64,000 nt of DNA from Leucobacter chironomi DSM 19883 (GCF_000421845.1 NZ_ATXU01000006.1:62001-126000), one strand, 5' to 3'; shown: positions 31,188 to 40,656, numbered from the stretch's first letter. Program-made: numbers and translations. The notes: generated from the letters alone by a model not told the origin.

Positions 31188-34100
31188 AGCATCTGACCCG
31201 TTTCGCCATCGCCTCCGTGACGGCGTTCATGCTCGTGCTCGGCTCGACGGCATCGGCGCATGCCGATCCCGTGAACCCCGACGACTACGATCCGGTCCCC
31301 GTCACCGGCGAGATCGGCTACCGCGTGAACGATCGCGAGCGACTGCCCGAGGTCGACTCCGAGGTCGGCATCGGCGCCGTGCTCGGCACCGACCCGGGAA
31401 CGCTCGTCGCGCTCGGAGCGGGCGCCGTCAACTACAGCTCCGCCCTGGTGCGGGTGACGGTCTTCTCACCCGCGCAGGACACCGCGGTGTATCGCGCCGG
31501 GGGCGTGCCGTCGCTGCAGACCACGGCGGGCGTGTCGGCGTCGACCACCATGCTGGTGCCCGTCGACCCCGAGGGCCGGGCGCAGCTCTGGGCCAGCGCG
31601 CCCGTGCAGGTGCGCGTCGAAGTGCTCGCCGCGTTCAACGGCTCGCAGGCGCAGCCCGGCTCGACGCTCGTGCTCGCCGAGCCGGTGCTGCGCGCCGACA
31701 CGCGCAACGGCCTCGCCGGCACGGGCCTCGGAAACGACCCGGTGTACGTGGGGCTGACCGGCCAGGGCGGGGTGCCCAGCGAGCGGGTGCGCGCCGCCTA
31801 TGTCACGGCCACCGTCGAGCTCGACCGAGCCGGCACCCTCGACCTCGGCACGCAGCGCATGCCGCTGCCGGCCGGCGTGAGCACCTTCACCACAGTGCTG
31901 TCGCCGGACGAGAACGGGGGCGTGCCGGTGCGGGTCGCCGGCGCGACCGGCCAGCTCGCCCTGCACATCGTCGGCTGGATGCCGGACGCCCCTGACCAAG
32001 GCACGCAGCTGAGCCTGCCCGGCAGCTTCGTCGCCACCGCCAGCCTCGACGAGAGCTACACCGACAAGGCCACTGAACGGCGCGACGACTTCGCGACCCT
32101 CACCCGCAACTCCGACGCGGCCTACTCGATCGGGCTCGTGACGCTCGCGCCGACCGCCAAGACCGAGCGCAGCTTCTTCGAGTTCGGCCCCGCCTACGAC
32201 GGGCGCGCACGGGGCGCCGTGGTCGATCCTGCACGCGGCGCTGCGCCGCAGCTGGTCATCGTGCCGGCCTCGACCGACGGCGACGGCGACGGCTACACGC
32301 TGCGCCGCGGTGAAGCCCAGCTGTCGTGGTTGCCCGTGGGCGACATCCTCGGCGAAGAGCGGAAGCAGGCCACGAAGAACTTCGAGATCACGATCGACAC
32401 GCACCAGCAGGGCGAGCAGGTCGACCTCTCCGAGGACGGCTACTTCACCCTGGGCGGCACGGTCACGAGCGAAACGGGCACCCCGAGCCTCGACCGGATC
32501 GAGATCTCGGTCGGCGGCGTCGATGGGATCCTCGGCTACGCCGATGTGTGGGAAGAGCAGGGCGTGCTGCGCTGGGAGGCGGATCTCTCGGCGCCGCAGA
32601 GCGGCACATTCGGCTACGCGGTCGAGGCCTTCGACCGCGGCGACAACTCGAAGCGCGCCGAGATCGGCCTGAACGTGCAGCGCTTCACCGAGGACGACAC
32701 GGTCATCGCTCCCGAGATCCACGTGCTCAACGAGACCGCCGGCATCGTCGATGCCACGGTGGTGCCCGAGGAGCCCGACGTGGTCTACGTCGCCGCCAAG
32801 TGGAACGTGAAGCCGGGCGACGCGCTCGTCTCGGGCGTCACCGAGACGACGCCGAACGGTCTCTTCGCCGAGGTCGAGTCGCGCGATCTCGTGGGCGAGC
32901 AGTGGCGCGTGCGCACCAAGTCGGCGAAGATCGAAGACGTCTTCCTGCAGGTCGACATCGACGAGCACGAGCAGTACGAGAACCTCGAGGAGAGCGGACT
33001 CGACGAATCGGGCTTCGGCGCCACCGTCGAGGTCGACGGCGTGCCCGAGGCCGTCGAGGCGGAGCGCGTGCCCGGTGACACCGGCTACGAGACCGCCGAG
33101 ATCGTGACCGGCGACGAGGTCGACCTCGATCCCCTCCCCTACGAATGCGATCCCGATGCGGCCGATCAGGGCGACGGGCAGTGCCCGCCGGTGCCGATGG
33201 TCGATACGGTCGGCACGACCGCCGCACAGGGCGGCATCAGCTCGGCGCTGATGAAGCAGTCGGCGCCGGGCGGCATCCGACCCGCAGCCGGAGCCGAGAT
33301 CTCGGCCGCCTTCGGCTTCAAGGTCAACACGAAGCTGGTCAAGAAGGAGAAGAGCTGGGGCGTCACCGACGTCGGGTCGTCGTCCGCCGATCCCGAGGCC
33401 GAAGTGGCGAACGAGGTCAAGCGCTGGGCGAAGGAGGGATCCGTCAAGGGCGGAGTCGGCATCTCGCTCGCCGCGCAGGCGCTGCCGTCGCTCAAGTTCA
33501 CGCTCGACACCGACATCACTTGGAAGTGGCGTGTGATCCCCACGGGCATCACCGTCACCAAGTTCTCGATCGAGATGTCGAACACGCTGAAGGCGCAGGC
33601 CGCGGTGTCGCTCTTCGTGAAGTTCGAGGGTGCCGTGACGCTGTCGCAGCGGGTGATGTCGATCAACATGCCGGTCACCACGATCATGGCGGGGCCCGTG
33701 CCGATCGTGCTGCAGAACACGATCAACCTCGAGATCAAGGCCACTCTCTCGTTGAAGGCCACGGCCACGGCGAAGATCGGATTCACCCGTACCGATGTGG
33801 TCGGCACGCAGTACACCGACAAGAACGGATGGGAGTCGCTCAACCAGCCCACGAAGTCGTCGAGCCTGCCGCTCGGCTTCGACCCCATCGCGGATCTCAA
33901 CGCCGTCTTCGAAGGCGAGGTGGCGGTCGGCCCCGTCTTCGCTCCGAACACGGCGCTCTACGGCCTCGCGGGCCCGCAGCTCGACATCTCGATCCGCGCC
34001 GGCCTCGACGGCGAGATCAAGTACAGCGTGGCGAAGGGCAAATGGGTGCTCGCCGCCTCCGTCTTCGCCGAGCTGGGCTACGAGGTGAAGGTGAAGTTCA

Positions 34101-34258
34101 AGCTCTTCACCAAGGAGTGGGACCGCACCCTCGCCGAGCAGAAGTTCAGGTACACCTTCTGGTCGGACGAGTGGACGTACGGCGGATCGAGCACGGTCGC
34201 CTCGCTCGGACCACCGGGCGGCAGGATCGCGGCCCCGCCGCCCTTGCTCCCGGTCTGA
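31184..34258 (+). CDS. Large secreted multi-domain protein, unknown
   Basis: Protein of 1024 aa with a signal peptide (cleavage near residue 27, STASAHA). Residues about 60-285 look like two degenerate repeats of a secreted beta-sandwich unit (each with GGVPS, a TATV/RVTV strand and a closing hydrophobic strand such as LALHIVGWM). A DGDGDGY Ca-binding-like turn lies near residue 365. A bacterial Ig-like domain covers about 400-510 (FEITIDTH to RFTEDD). A long, alternating beta-strand domain fills about 700-1000 (KVNTKLVKKEK, SIEMSNTLKAQAAVSLFVK, ending WTYGG). The product has no sortase signal or membrane anchor. It is translationally coupled to the small sorted protein before it (ATGA), suggesting the two work together at the cell surface. 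No enzymatic motif was found. Confidence 0.72.
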   Translation: MKHLTRFAIASVTAFMLVLGSTASAHADPVNPDDYDPVPVTGEIGYRVNDRERLPEVDSEVGIGAVLGTDPGTLVALGAGAVNYSSALVRVTVFSPAQDTAVYRAGGVPSLQTTAGVSASTTMLVPVDPEGRAQLWASAPVQVRVEVLAAFNGSQAQPGSTLVLAEPVLRADTRNGLAGTGLGNDPVYVGLTGQGGVPSERVRAAYVTATVELDRAGTLDLGTQRMPLPAGVSTFTTVLSPDENGGVPVRVAGATGQLALHIVGWMPDAPDQGTQLSLPGSFVATASLDESYTDKATERRDDFATLTRNSDAAYSIGLVTLAPTAKTERSFFEFGPAYDGRARGAVVDPARGAAPQLVIVPASTDGDGDGYTLRRGEAQLSWLPVGDILGEERKQATKNFEITIDTHQQGEQVDLSEDGYFTLGGTVTSETGTPSLDRIEISVGGVDGILGYADVWEEQGVLRWEADLSAPQSGTFGYAVEAFDRGDNSKRAEIGLNVQRFTEDDTVIAPEIHVLNETAGIVDATVVPEEPDVVYVAAKWNVKPGDALVSGVTETTPNGLFAEVESRDLVGEQWRVRTKSAKIEDVFLQVDIDEHEQYENLEESGLDESGFGATVEVDGVPEAVEAERVPGDTGYETAEIVTGDEVDLDPLPYECDPDAADQGDGQCPPVPMVDTVGTTAAQGGISSALMKQSAPGGIRPAAGAEISAAFGFKVNTKLVKKEKSWGVTDVGSSSADPEAEVANEVKRWAKEGSVKGGVGISLAAQALPSLKFTLDTDITWKWRVIPTGITVTKFSIEMSNTLKAQAAVSLFVKFEGAVTLSQRVMSINMPVTTIMAGPVPIVLQNTINLEIKATLSLKATATAKIGFTRTDVVGTQYTDKNGWESLNQPTKSSSLPLGFDPIADLNAVFEGEVAVGPVFAPNTALYGLAGPQLDISIRAGLDGEIKYSVAKGKWVLAASVFAELGYEVKVKFKLFTKEWDRTLAEQKFRYTFWSDEWTYGGSSTVASLGPPGGRIAAPPPLLPV

Positions 34259-34504
34259 CCGGTTCAGAACCCCGGGGTGCCCCTCGGGCCGGGGGCCGGG
34301 CACCCACCCCGAGCCCGGCCCCCGAGCAGAGCCCGGGCTTCGCACCCCACTGGGGCGCGGAGCCCGGGCTCTGACGCGTCCGGCTGTCGCAGGTTCTGCG
34401 GCGCACCAGGCTCGCTCGGAGGGGAGCGGCGGCGCGGGCGGTATCCTCGAAGGTGTTCCTGAGACTCGGTCTCGGGCCGTTTCAGCAGAGCGAATGGAGT
34501 TCGA
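34259..34504. other. Intergenic region with tandem hairpins
   Basis: This 246-base gap holds two strong GC-rich hairpins: CGGGGGCCGGGC (34290-34301) with its exact inverse at 34313-34324, and AGAGCCCGGGCT (34328-34339) with its exact inverse at 34361-34372, the latter with an inner CCCC/GGGG stem. Neither has a U-tract. A -10-like TATCCT at 34441-34446 could serve the next gene. Confidence 0.6.
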
Positions 34505-36304
34505 GTGCCGCAGACCCCCGGTGAGCGCGTCGCCCACTTCACCAGGCAGTACGGGCTGCTGTTCCTGCTCGACGCCGTCTCCTGGGCGGTGGGGATCCTC
34601 GCGGCACTGGTGCTGCGCTTCGACTTCAACCTGAACCGCATCCACTGGGGCTGGACGCTCGCCGTGATCGGCGTCACGGTGCTGCTGCAACTGATCGGCG
34701 GCTGGGTGTTCTGGCTGTACCGCAACCGCTACGAGATCGGCAGCTTCGACGAGGTGCGGGCGGTCGTGCTCGACATCACCGCGGTCATGGTCGTGGGCTG
34801 GATCTTCGCGTTCCTCGTGGGCTATGGCAACGGCATCCCGCGCAGTGCGATGATCATCGCCGCGCCCATCACCTTCAGCCTCATGGGAGTCTCGCGGTAC
34901 GTGCTGCGGCTCTACAACGAGCGGCAGCTCAAGCCCGGCGCAGAGGCGGAGCGCACGCTGCTCTACGGAGCGGGCTACCTGGGCGTCCAGACTGCGAAGC
35001 GGCTGCTCACCGACGCCAAGGGCGCCGTGCTGCCGGTCGGCTTCATCGACGACGATCCGTCGAAGCGGAACCAGGAGGTGCGCGGCGTCCGCGTGCTCGG
35101 CGGCTTCGACGATCTCACCGACGCCGTGCGCCAGACCCGTGCCACGCGCCTCATCGTGTGCATCGGCGACGCCGACGCCGCGATGATGCGCCGCGTCGAT
35201 CAGGCGGCGGATCGTGCGGGTGTGACCGCGATGGTGCTGCCGCCGCTCGAGCAGATCCTGCAGAACGCCTCGGTGATCTCCGATGTGCGGGAGCTCTCGA
35301 TCGAGGATCTCATCGGCCGTCACCCGGTGCGCCTCGAGACCGAGTCGATCGCCGAGTACCTGCAGGACCGGCGGGTGCTGGTGACGGGCGCGGGCGGATC
35401 GATCGGCTCCGAGCTGTGCCGTCAGCTGGCGCGCTTCGCGCCGAGCGAGCTCATCATGCTCGACCGCGACGAGACGGCGCTGCAGGAGACGCAGCTCTCG
35501 ATCAGCGGGCACGGCCTGCTCGACACGAACGACGTGGTGCTTGCCGACATCCGTGATGAGGCCACACTGCAGCGCATCTTCCTGGAGCGACGCCCCGAGG
35601 TGGTGTTCCACGCGGCCGCCCTCAAGCACCTGCCGATGCTCGAGCAGTACCCGGACGAAGCCTGGAAGACGAACGTGGTCGGCACGCTCAACGTGCTGCG
35701 CGCCGCTCGCAGCGCCGGGGTGGGGGCGTTCGTCAACATCTCCACCGACAAGGCCGCGAACCCGACCAGCGTGCTGGGCCACTCGAAGCGCGTGGCCGAG
35801 AAGCTCACCGCTTGGATGGCCGAGCAGACCGGGCAGCGCTACCTCTCCGTGCGCTTCGGGAATGTGATCGGCAGCCGCGGATCGATGCTGCCGACGTTCC
35901 GCAAGCTCATCGAGGCCGGCGGCCCCCTCACGGTCACGCACCCCGAGGTCACCCGCTTCTTCATGACGATCCCCGAGGCGTGCCAGCTGGTGGTGCAGGC
36001 GGGCGGCATCGGGCGCCCCGGCGAGGTGCTGATCCTCGACATGGGGGAGCCGGTGCGCATCATCGACGTGGCGCGCCGCATGATCGCCCAGTCGGGCAAG
36101 GACATCGAGATCGTGTTCACCGGACTGCGCCACGGCGAGAAGCTGCACGAGGAACTGGTGGGCGACGGCGAAGGCCGCGAGCGGCCCTTCCACCCCAAGA
36201 TCTCGCACGCCCACGTCGACACGATCTCGCCCGATGTGCTCGACCACGAGGGCTGGGTCGCGCGCCTCGACCTCACCGAGGCGGCTGAGGAGCGGGTGCA
36301 GTGA
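34505..36304 (+). CDS. Nucleoside-diphosphate-sugar epimerase/dehydratase (CapD-like)
   Basis: Membrane-bound short-chain dehydrogenase/reductase-type enzyme of 599 aa (WbpM/CapD/PglF family). Four hydrophobic segments occupy residues about 15-125. The first nucleotide-binding region (GAGYLGVQTAK) is followed by the catalytic SDR domain with GAGGSIGSELCRQ. The conserved SxNPTS-type region is STDKAANPTSVLGHSKRVAEK, where the usual active-site Tyr is replaced as in this family. FGNVIGSRGSMLPTF and GLRHGEKLHEELV follow. The enzyme would make a modified UDP-sugar (4,6-dehydratase step) for surface polysaccharide. It starts at GTG 34505; the stop overlaps the next gene by four bases. Confidence 0.88.
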   Translation: MPQTPGERVAHFTRQYGLLFLLDAVSWAVGILAALVLRFDFNLNRIHWGWTLAVIGVTVLLQLIGGWVFWLYRNRYEIGSFDEVRAVVLDITAVMVVGWIFAFLVGYGNGIPRSAMIIAAPITFSLMGVSRYVLRLYNERQLKPGAEAERTLLYGAGYLGVQTAKRLLTDAKGAVLPVGFIDDDPSKRNQEVRGVRVLGGFDDLTDAVRQTRATRLIVCIGDADAAMMRRVDQAADRAGVTAMVLPPLEQILQNASVISDVRELSIEDLIGRHPVRLETESIAEYLQDRRVLVTGAGGSIGSELCRQLARFAPSELIMLDRDETALQETQLSISGHGLLDTNDVVLADIRDEATLQRIFLERRPEVVFHAAALKHLPMLEQYPDEAWKTNVVGTLNVLRAARSAGVGAFVNISTDKAANPTSVLGHSKRVAEKLTAWMAEQTGQRYLSVRFGNVIGSRGSMLPTFRKLIEAGGPLTVTHPEVTRFFMTIPEACQLVVQAGGIGRPGEVLILDMGEPVRIIDVARRMIAQSGKDIEIVFTGLRHGEKLHEELVGDGEGRERPFHPKISHAHVDTISPDVLDHEGWVARLDLTEAAEERVQ

Positions 36305-37401
36305 CAGAACTCTTCGGCGTGCTCGCGATCGGCGCGGTCACGTTCCTGCTCAGCCTGCTGCTGCCGTTCGCGGTGAAACCGCTGCTCATGAAGCTCGGGA
36401 TCATGGACGTGCCCAACGAGCGCTCCTCGCACGAGCGCCCGGTGCTGCGCGGGCTGGGGCTCGCGGTGCTCATCGCGATGGCGGCCGGCGGGGTGCTCGC
36501 GGTTCTGCTGCCCCCGCTGCTCGGATACCCGTACGTCTCGACCAACACGATCACGGTGGTCGCCGGGTCGATCGCGGCGGGCCTGCTGGGGCTCTCCGAG
36601 GATCTGCGCGGGCTGAGCGTCAAGGTGCGCAGCCTCTGCCTGCTGCTCATCGCCTCGGGTGTCGCGGTCTCGCTGCTGTGGCAGGCCCAACTCTTCGGCG
36701 GATCGTCGGGGCTCGTCAGCCCGGTCATCCTGCAGTGGGTGAGCGGGTGGATCCTGGTGGAGCCACCGGTATGGGCGCTGCTGCTGCTCGCGGTCTACGC
36801 GGTGCTCTTCATCTCCAGCTACATCAACGTGGCGAACTTCATGGACGGCCTCAACGGCATCAGCGGTTTCCACGGCGTCATCGCGGGGCTCGCGTTCGCC
36901 GCGGCCGGCTCCCTCACGGGGCACGGCTGGCTGCTGCTGGTCGGTCTGGTGCTCGCCGCGGGCTTCGCCGGGTTCCTCCCCTGGAACCTCACGAAGCCGG
37001 GTGCCTTCCTCGGCGACGTCGGCAGCTACCTGCTCGGGGGAGCGGTGGCGGTGACGAGCTTCGCCGCGCTCGTCGCGGGGGTGCCGTTCCTCGCGACGAT
37101 CGGACCGATGGTGATCTACTTCGGCGACGTCGGGGTCACCCTCGTGAAGCGGGTGCGCGCCGGGAAGCGCTGGGATGAGCCGCACAAGGAGCACGCCTAC
37201 CAGCGCATCCAGCAGCTCGGCTACACCCACGTGCAGGCCTCGGCGATTACGGCCGGCTGCACGGCGCTCGCGTCGCTGCTCGGGATCGCCTCTATCTTCA
37301 CCGGTCTCTGGGGCACGCTCGCCCTGCTCGTCGCCGGTCTCGCCGTGGTCGTCTTCTACTCCCTCCTCCCGACCCTCCTTCCCGCACGCACGCGTCCCTA
37401 A
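36301..37401 (+). CDS. Undecaprenyl-phosphate glycosyl-1-phosphate transferase (MraY/WecA family)
   Basis: Polytopic membrane enzyme of 366 aa that would move a sugar-1-phosphate from a UDP-sugar to undecaprenyl phosphate, starting a polysaccharide or wall-polymer chain. About ten hydrophobic segments are visible. Family signatures are DVPNERSSH near the N terminus, NVANFMDGLNGISG (Mg-binding aspartates), GAFLGDVGSYLLG and the cytoplasmic PHKEHAYQRIQQLGYTH (HxxH-type loop). It is translationally coupled (GTGA) to the CapD-like gene before it, which could supply the UDP-sugar. Together they form a two-gene polysaccharide-initiation module inserted before the S10 operon. Confidence 0.88.
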   Translation: MTELFGVLAIGAVTFLLSLLLPFAVKPLLMKLGIMDVPNERSSHERPVLRGLGLAVLIAMAAGGVLAVLLPPLLGYPYVSTNTITVVAGSIAAGLLGLSEDLRGLSVKVRSLCLLLIASGVAVSLLWQAQLFGGSSGLVSPVILQWVSGWILVEPPVWALLLLAVYAVLFISSYINVANFMDGLNGISGFHGVIAGLAFAAAGSLTGHGWLLLVGLVLAAGFAGFLPWNLTKPGAFLGDVGSYLLGGAVAVTSFAALVAGVPFLATIGPMVIYFGDVGVTLVKRVRAGKRWDEPHKEHAYQRIQQLGYTHVQASAITAGCTALASLLGIASIFTGLWGTLALLVAGLAVVVFYSLLPTLLPARTRP

Positions 37402-37463
37402 CGGTTCATCGGCCGGGGTCCCCGCCTAGCGAGCGCGCGATCGCGAACCGCGACACGCCCGGG

Positions 37464-37493
37464 TTGCATCATTCAACTTCTCCGTGCGAGAAT
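37464..37493 (+). promoter_or_regulatory. Candidate S10 operon promoter
   Basis: TTGCAT (37464-37469), an 18-base spacer, then GAGAAT (37488-37493) preceded by TGC. Transcription would start near 37500, 344 bases ahead of rpsJ. Confidence 0.55.
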
Positions 37494-37669
37494 AGACAGG
37501 TTCAGTACTCCGCGCCTTGGTGCGGATCACTGCCAGGCAGTGCATTACCACCGCTTCGCGTCTCGGCCAGCCCGGGTTGCGCAGCGGTTCGGGTGAGGCC
37601 GCGGGTAGCGAACACCACCCGTGCATCGAAGCGGCTCGGCGAAAGCCCGGTCGCTTCATGTGTGCGGGG

Positions 37670-37701
37670 CCGCCCCTGCGTACGTCGCAGGCGCGGTTTT
37701 T
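37670..37701 (+). terminator. Candidate attenuator in S10 leader
   Basis: CCGCCCCTGCG (37670-37680) pairs with CGCAGGCGCGG (37686-37696) with one mismatch and a five-base loop (tacgt), followed directly by TTTTT. It lies about 170 bases after the proposed start of transcription and 142 bases before rpsJ. Confidence 0.65.
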
Positions 37702-37843
37702 GACAGGTGAACAGAGACCCAGCACGGCGCGCTCGTCAGAGTGCATGTGCCAGGGCGCTGGTACGCAAGACGTCCAATGCCGCCGGCCCTTCGACACGTT
37801 CCGAGGGCATGCGGTACGACGCAAGTAGAAAGTAGAGAGTCAC

Positions 37844-38152
37844 ATGGCGGGACAGAAGATCCGCATCCGACTGAAGTCGTATGACCACGAGGTCATCGAC
37901 AGCTCCGCACGCAAGATCGTCGACACGGTGACCCGCGCGGGTGCGACCGTGATCGGCCCCGTGCCGCTCCCCACGGAGAAGAACGTGATCGCTGTGATCC
38001 GTTCGCCCCACAAGTACAAGGACAGCCGCGAGCACTTCGAGAAGCGCACGCACAAGCGCCTGATCGACATCGTCGATCCCACCCCGAAGGCCGTCGATTC
38101 GCTCATGCGTCTCGATCTGCCTGCCGACGTCAACATCGAGATCAAGCTCTAA
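37844..38152 (+). CDS. rpsJ: 30S ribosomal protein S10
   Basis: Small-subunit head protein (102 aa) that also takes part in antitermination with NusB. Sequence blocks [17 protein letters not shown] and [33 protein letters not shown] ending (read as two adjacent stretches) identify it. ATG 37844. It opens the S10-spc run and is preceded by a 340-base leader with a hairpin and T-run. Confidence 0.98.
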   Translation: MAGQKIRIRLKSYDHEVIDSSARKIVDTVTRAGATVIGPVPLPTEKNVIAVIRSPHKYKDSREHFEKRTHKRLIDIVDPTPKAVDSLMRLDLPADVNIEIKL

Positions 38153-38166
38153 GGGGGGATCCGAAC

Positions 38167-38820
38167 ATGTCAGTAGCACGTAACGTGAAGGGTCTTCTGG
38201 GCACCAAGCTCGGTATGACGCAGGTCTGGGATGAGAACGGCAACGTCGTTCCCGTGACCGTGATCGAGGTGGCCCCCAACGTGGTCACCCAGATCCGCAC
38301 CCCCGAGGTCGACGGCTACAGCGCCGTGCAGATCGCGGCGGGTCAGATCGATCCCCGCAAGGTGAACCAGCCTTCGGCCGGTCACTTCGAGAAGGCGGGC
38401 GTCACCCCGCGTCGTCACCTCACCGAGGTGCGCACGTCCGACGCCGCCGAGTACTCGCTCGGTCAGGAGCTCACCGTCGACGCCACCTTCGAGGCCGGTC
38501 AGAAGATCGACGTCGTGGGTACCTCGAAGGGCAAGGGCTTCGCCGGCACCATGAAGCGCCACAACTTCAAGGGCGTTTCGGCTTCGCACGGTGCGCACCG
38601 CAACCACCGCAAGCCAGGCTCGATCGGTGGCGCCGCCACCCCGGGTCGCGTCTTCAAGGGTCAGCGCATGGCAGGCCGCATGGGCGGCGATCGTGTCACC
38701 GTGCAGAACCTCACCGTGCAGGCGATCGACGCCGAGAAGGGTCTCATCCTGGTCAAGGGTGCGGTTCCCGGCGCTCGCGGTCGTCTCGTTTTCGTTCGCA
38801 ACGCAGTGAAGGGGGCGTAG
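38167..38820 (+). CDS. rplC: 50S ribosomal protein L3
   Basis: Large-subunit protein (217 aa) near the peptidyl-transferase centre. Recognised by [15 protein letters not shown] at the N terminus and [15 protein letters not shown] and [23 protein letters not shown] in the core. ATG 38167 follows a G-run Shine-Dalgarno (AAGGGGGG) in the 14-base gap after rpsJ. Confidence 0.98.
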   Translation: MSVARNVKGLLGTKLGMTQVWDENGNVVPVTVIEVAPNVVTQIRTPEVDGYSAVQIAAGQIDPRKVNQPSAGHFEKAGVTPRRHLTEVRTSDAAEYSLGQELTVDATFEAGQKIDVVGTSKGKGFAGTMKRHNFKGVSASHGAHRNHRKPGSIGGAATPGRVFKGQRMAGRMGGDRVTVQNLTVQAIDAEKGLILVKGAVPGARGRLVFVRNAVKGA

Positions 38821-38823
38821 TTC

Positions 38824-39477
38824 ATGGCTACCGCTACCAAGCTCGAGGTGCTCGACGCCAAGGGTAAGAAGGCCGGTTCGGTCGATCTTCCCGAGGCCAT
38901 CTTCGGCACCGAGACCAACGTCCCGCTGATCCACCAGGTGGTCACCGCTCAGCTCGCCGCTGCGCGCCAGGGTACGCACAAGACCAAGAACCGTGGCGAG
39001 CGCTCCGGTTCGGGTGTCAAGCCGTTCAAGCAGAAGGGCACCGGCCGCGCCCGTCAGGGTTCGGTCCGCATGCCGCAGCACCGCGGCGGCGGTATCGTGC
39101 ACGGCCCCGTGCCGCGCGACTACTCGCAGCGCACCCCCAAGAAGATGATCGCCGCGGCGCTCACCGGCCTGCTCTCGGATCGCGCTCGCGCGAACCGTCT
39201 GCACGTCGTCGAGTCGTTCGGCATCGGTGAGAAGCCCAGCACCAAGTCGGCCCGCGAGTTCCTCGTGTCGGTCGCGCCGGGCAAGCGCGTGCTCGTCGTC
39301 GTCACCCGCGAGGATGAGGTGACCGTGCTCAGCGTCCGCAACCTGCAGCACGTGCACGTGCTGTACCAGGATCAGCTCAACGCCTACGACGTGGTCGTCA
39401 GCGACGATCTCGTCTTCACCAAGGCTGCCTTCGACGCATTCGTCGCCGGCCGCGCCGCCAAGGAGGACACGAAGTGA
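38824..39477 (+). CDS. rplD: 50S ribosomal protein L4
   Basis: Large-subunit exit-tunnel protein (217 aa); in some bacteria L4 also represses its own operon through the leader. Blocks such as RGEPSGSG-like [22 protein letters not shown] and [12 protein letters not shown] identify it. It begins three bases after the rplC stop and overlaps rplW by four bases (GTGA). Confidence 0.98.
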   Translation: MATATKLEVLDAKGKKAGSVDLPEAIFGTETNVPLIHQVVTAQLAAARQGTHKTKNRGERSGSGVKPFKQKGTGRARQGSVRMPQHRGGGIVHGPVPRDYSQRTPKKMIAAALTGLLSDRARANRLHVVESFGIGEKPSTKSAREFLVSVAPGKRVLVVVTREDEVTVLSVRNLQHVHVLYQDQLNAYDVVVSDDLVFTKAAFDAFVAGRAAKEDTK

Positions 39478-39773
39478 GCCTGAACAAGTCCGCACACGAC
39501 GTCATCATCCGCCCCATCGTCTCGGAGAAGAGCTACAACCTCATCGACGCGAACGGCCAGTACACCTTCGAGGTGCAGCCGACCGCGAACAAGACTGAGA
39601 TCAAGCTCGCCATCGAGAACGTCTTCGGCGTGAAGGTCGAGAAGGTCCGCACCCTCAACCGCAAGGGCAAGACCCGCCGCACGAAGTTCGGCATGGGCAA
39701 GCGCAAGGACACCAAGCGCGCCATTGTCACGCTGAAGTCGGGCTCCATCGACATCTTCACGGCTGCGCTGTAG
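39474..39773 (+). CDS. rplW: 50S ribosomal protein L23
   Basis: Large-subunit protein (99 aa) at the tunnel exit, docking site of trigger factor and SRP. The start is GTG 39474, overlapping the rplD stop. Blocks [16 protein letters not shown] and [12 protein letters not shown] identify it. Confidence 0.98.
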   Translation: MSLNKSAHDVIIRPIVSEKSYNLIDANGQYTFEVQPTANKTEIKLAIENVFGVKVEKVRTLNRKGKTRRTKFGMGKRKDTKRAIVTLKSGSIDIFTAAL

Positions 39774-39795
39774 AAGGGGCGAAGAGGAACACAAC

Positions 39796-40632
39796 ATGGC
39801 TATTCGCAAGTACAAGCCGACGACCCCGGGTCGTCGCGGCTCGAGCGTCGCTGATTTCGCAGAGATCACGCGTTCGACCCCTGAGAAGTCGCTGCTCCGC
39901 CCGCTCCCCAAGACGGGCGGCCGCAACAACCAGGGTCGCATCACCACCCGCCACATCGGCGGTGGCCACAAGCGCCAGTACCGCGTCATCGACTTCCGTC
40001 GCAATGACAAGGACGGCGTGAACGCCAAGGTCGCGCACATCGAGTACGATCCGAACCGCACCGCGCGCATCGCGCTGCTGCACTTCGAGGACGGCACGAA
40101 GCGCTACATCATCGCCCCGAACAAGCTGAAGCAGGGCGACATCGTCGAGTCGGGTGCCGGTGCTGATATCAAGCCCGGTAACAACCTGCCGCTGAAGAAC
40201 ATCCCCACCGGTACCGTGATTCACGCCATCGAGCTGAAGCCCGGCGGCGGTGCGAAGATGGCTCGTTCGGCCGGTGCCTCGGTTCGCCTCGTGGCGAAGG
40301 ACGGCCCCTACGCCCAGCTGCGTCTGCCCTCGGGCGAGATCCGCAACGTCGACGTGCGCTGCCGCGCAACGGTCGGCGAGGTGGGCAACGCCGAGCAGTC
40401 GAACATCAACTGGGGCAAGGCCGGCCGTATGCGCTGGAAGGGCGTCCGCCCGACCGTGCGCGGTGTCGTCATGAACCCGGTGGATCACCCCCACGGCGGT
40501 GGCGAAGGCCGCACCTCGGGCGGTCGTCACCCGGTCAGCCCCTGGGGTCAGAAGGAAGGCCGTACGCGCCACCCGAACAAGGAAAGCGACAAGCTCATCG
40601 TGCGTCGCCGCCCGACCGGCAAGAAGCGCTAA
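39796..40632 (+). CDS. rplB: 50S ribosomal protein L2
   Basis: Core large-subunit protein (278 aa) needed for subunit association and peptidyl transfer. Recognised by [17 protein letters not shown] and [19 protein letters not shown], the latter containing the conserved His near the peptidyl-transferase centre. ATG 39796. Confidence 0.99.
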   Translation: MAIRKYKPTTPGRRGSSVADFAEITRSTPEKSLLRPLPKTGGRNNQGRITTRHIGGGHKRQYRVIDFRRNDKDGVNAKVAHIEYDPNRTARIALLHFEDGTKRYIIAPNKLKQGDIVESGAGADIKPGNNLPLKNIPTGTVIHAIELKPGGGAKMARSAGASVRLVAKDGPYAQLRLPSGEIRNVDVRCRATVGEVGNAEQSNINWGKAGRMRWKGVRPTVRGVVMNPVDHPHGGGEGRTSGGRHPVSPWGQKEGRTRHPNKESDKLIVRRRPTGKKR

Positions 40633-40656
40633 GCGGCAGGTAGGAGAGAGTAGAAG

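Larger units (their letters stand above)
37402..37843. other. S10 operon leader and intergenic region
   Basis: This 442-base gap carries no convincing gene. It holds a promoter at 37464-37493, a CACTGCC/GGCAGTG hairpin at 37528-37542, and an intrinsic terminator-like hairpin with a T-run at 37670-37701. A TTGACA follows inside the T-run (37700-37705) but has no matching -10. Short open frames over the region lack ribosome binding sites. Confidence 0.6.

Noticed and set aside
31466-36247. 1593-codon minus-strand open frame
   Set aside because: It spans parts of two sense genes and the terminator gap between them; translation is low-complexity His/Arg/Asp-rich.
37700-37728. Consensus TTGACA after the S10 leader terminator as a promoter
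   Set aside because: No -10-like sequence stands 16-18 bases downstream.
37517-37828. 103-codon plus-strand frame in the S10 leader
   Set aside because: No ribosome binding site, Cys/Arg/Gly-rich composition unlike real genes here; it crosses the terminator hairpin. A leader peptide cannot be wholly excluded.
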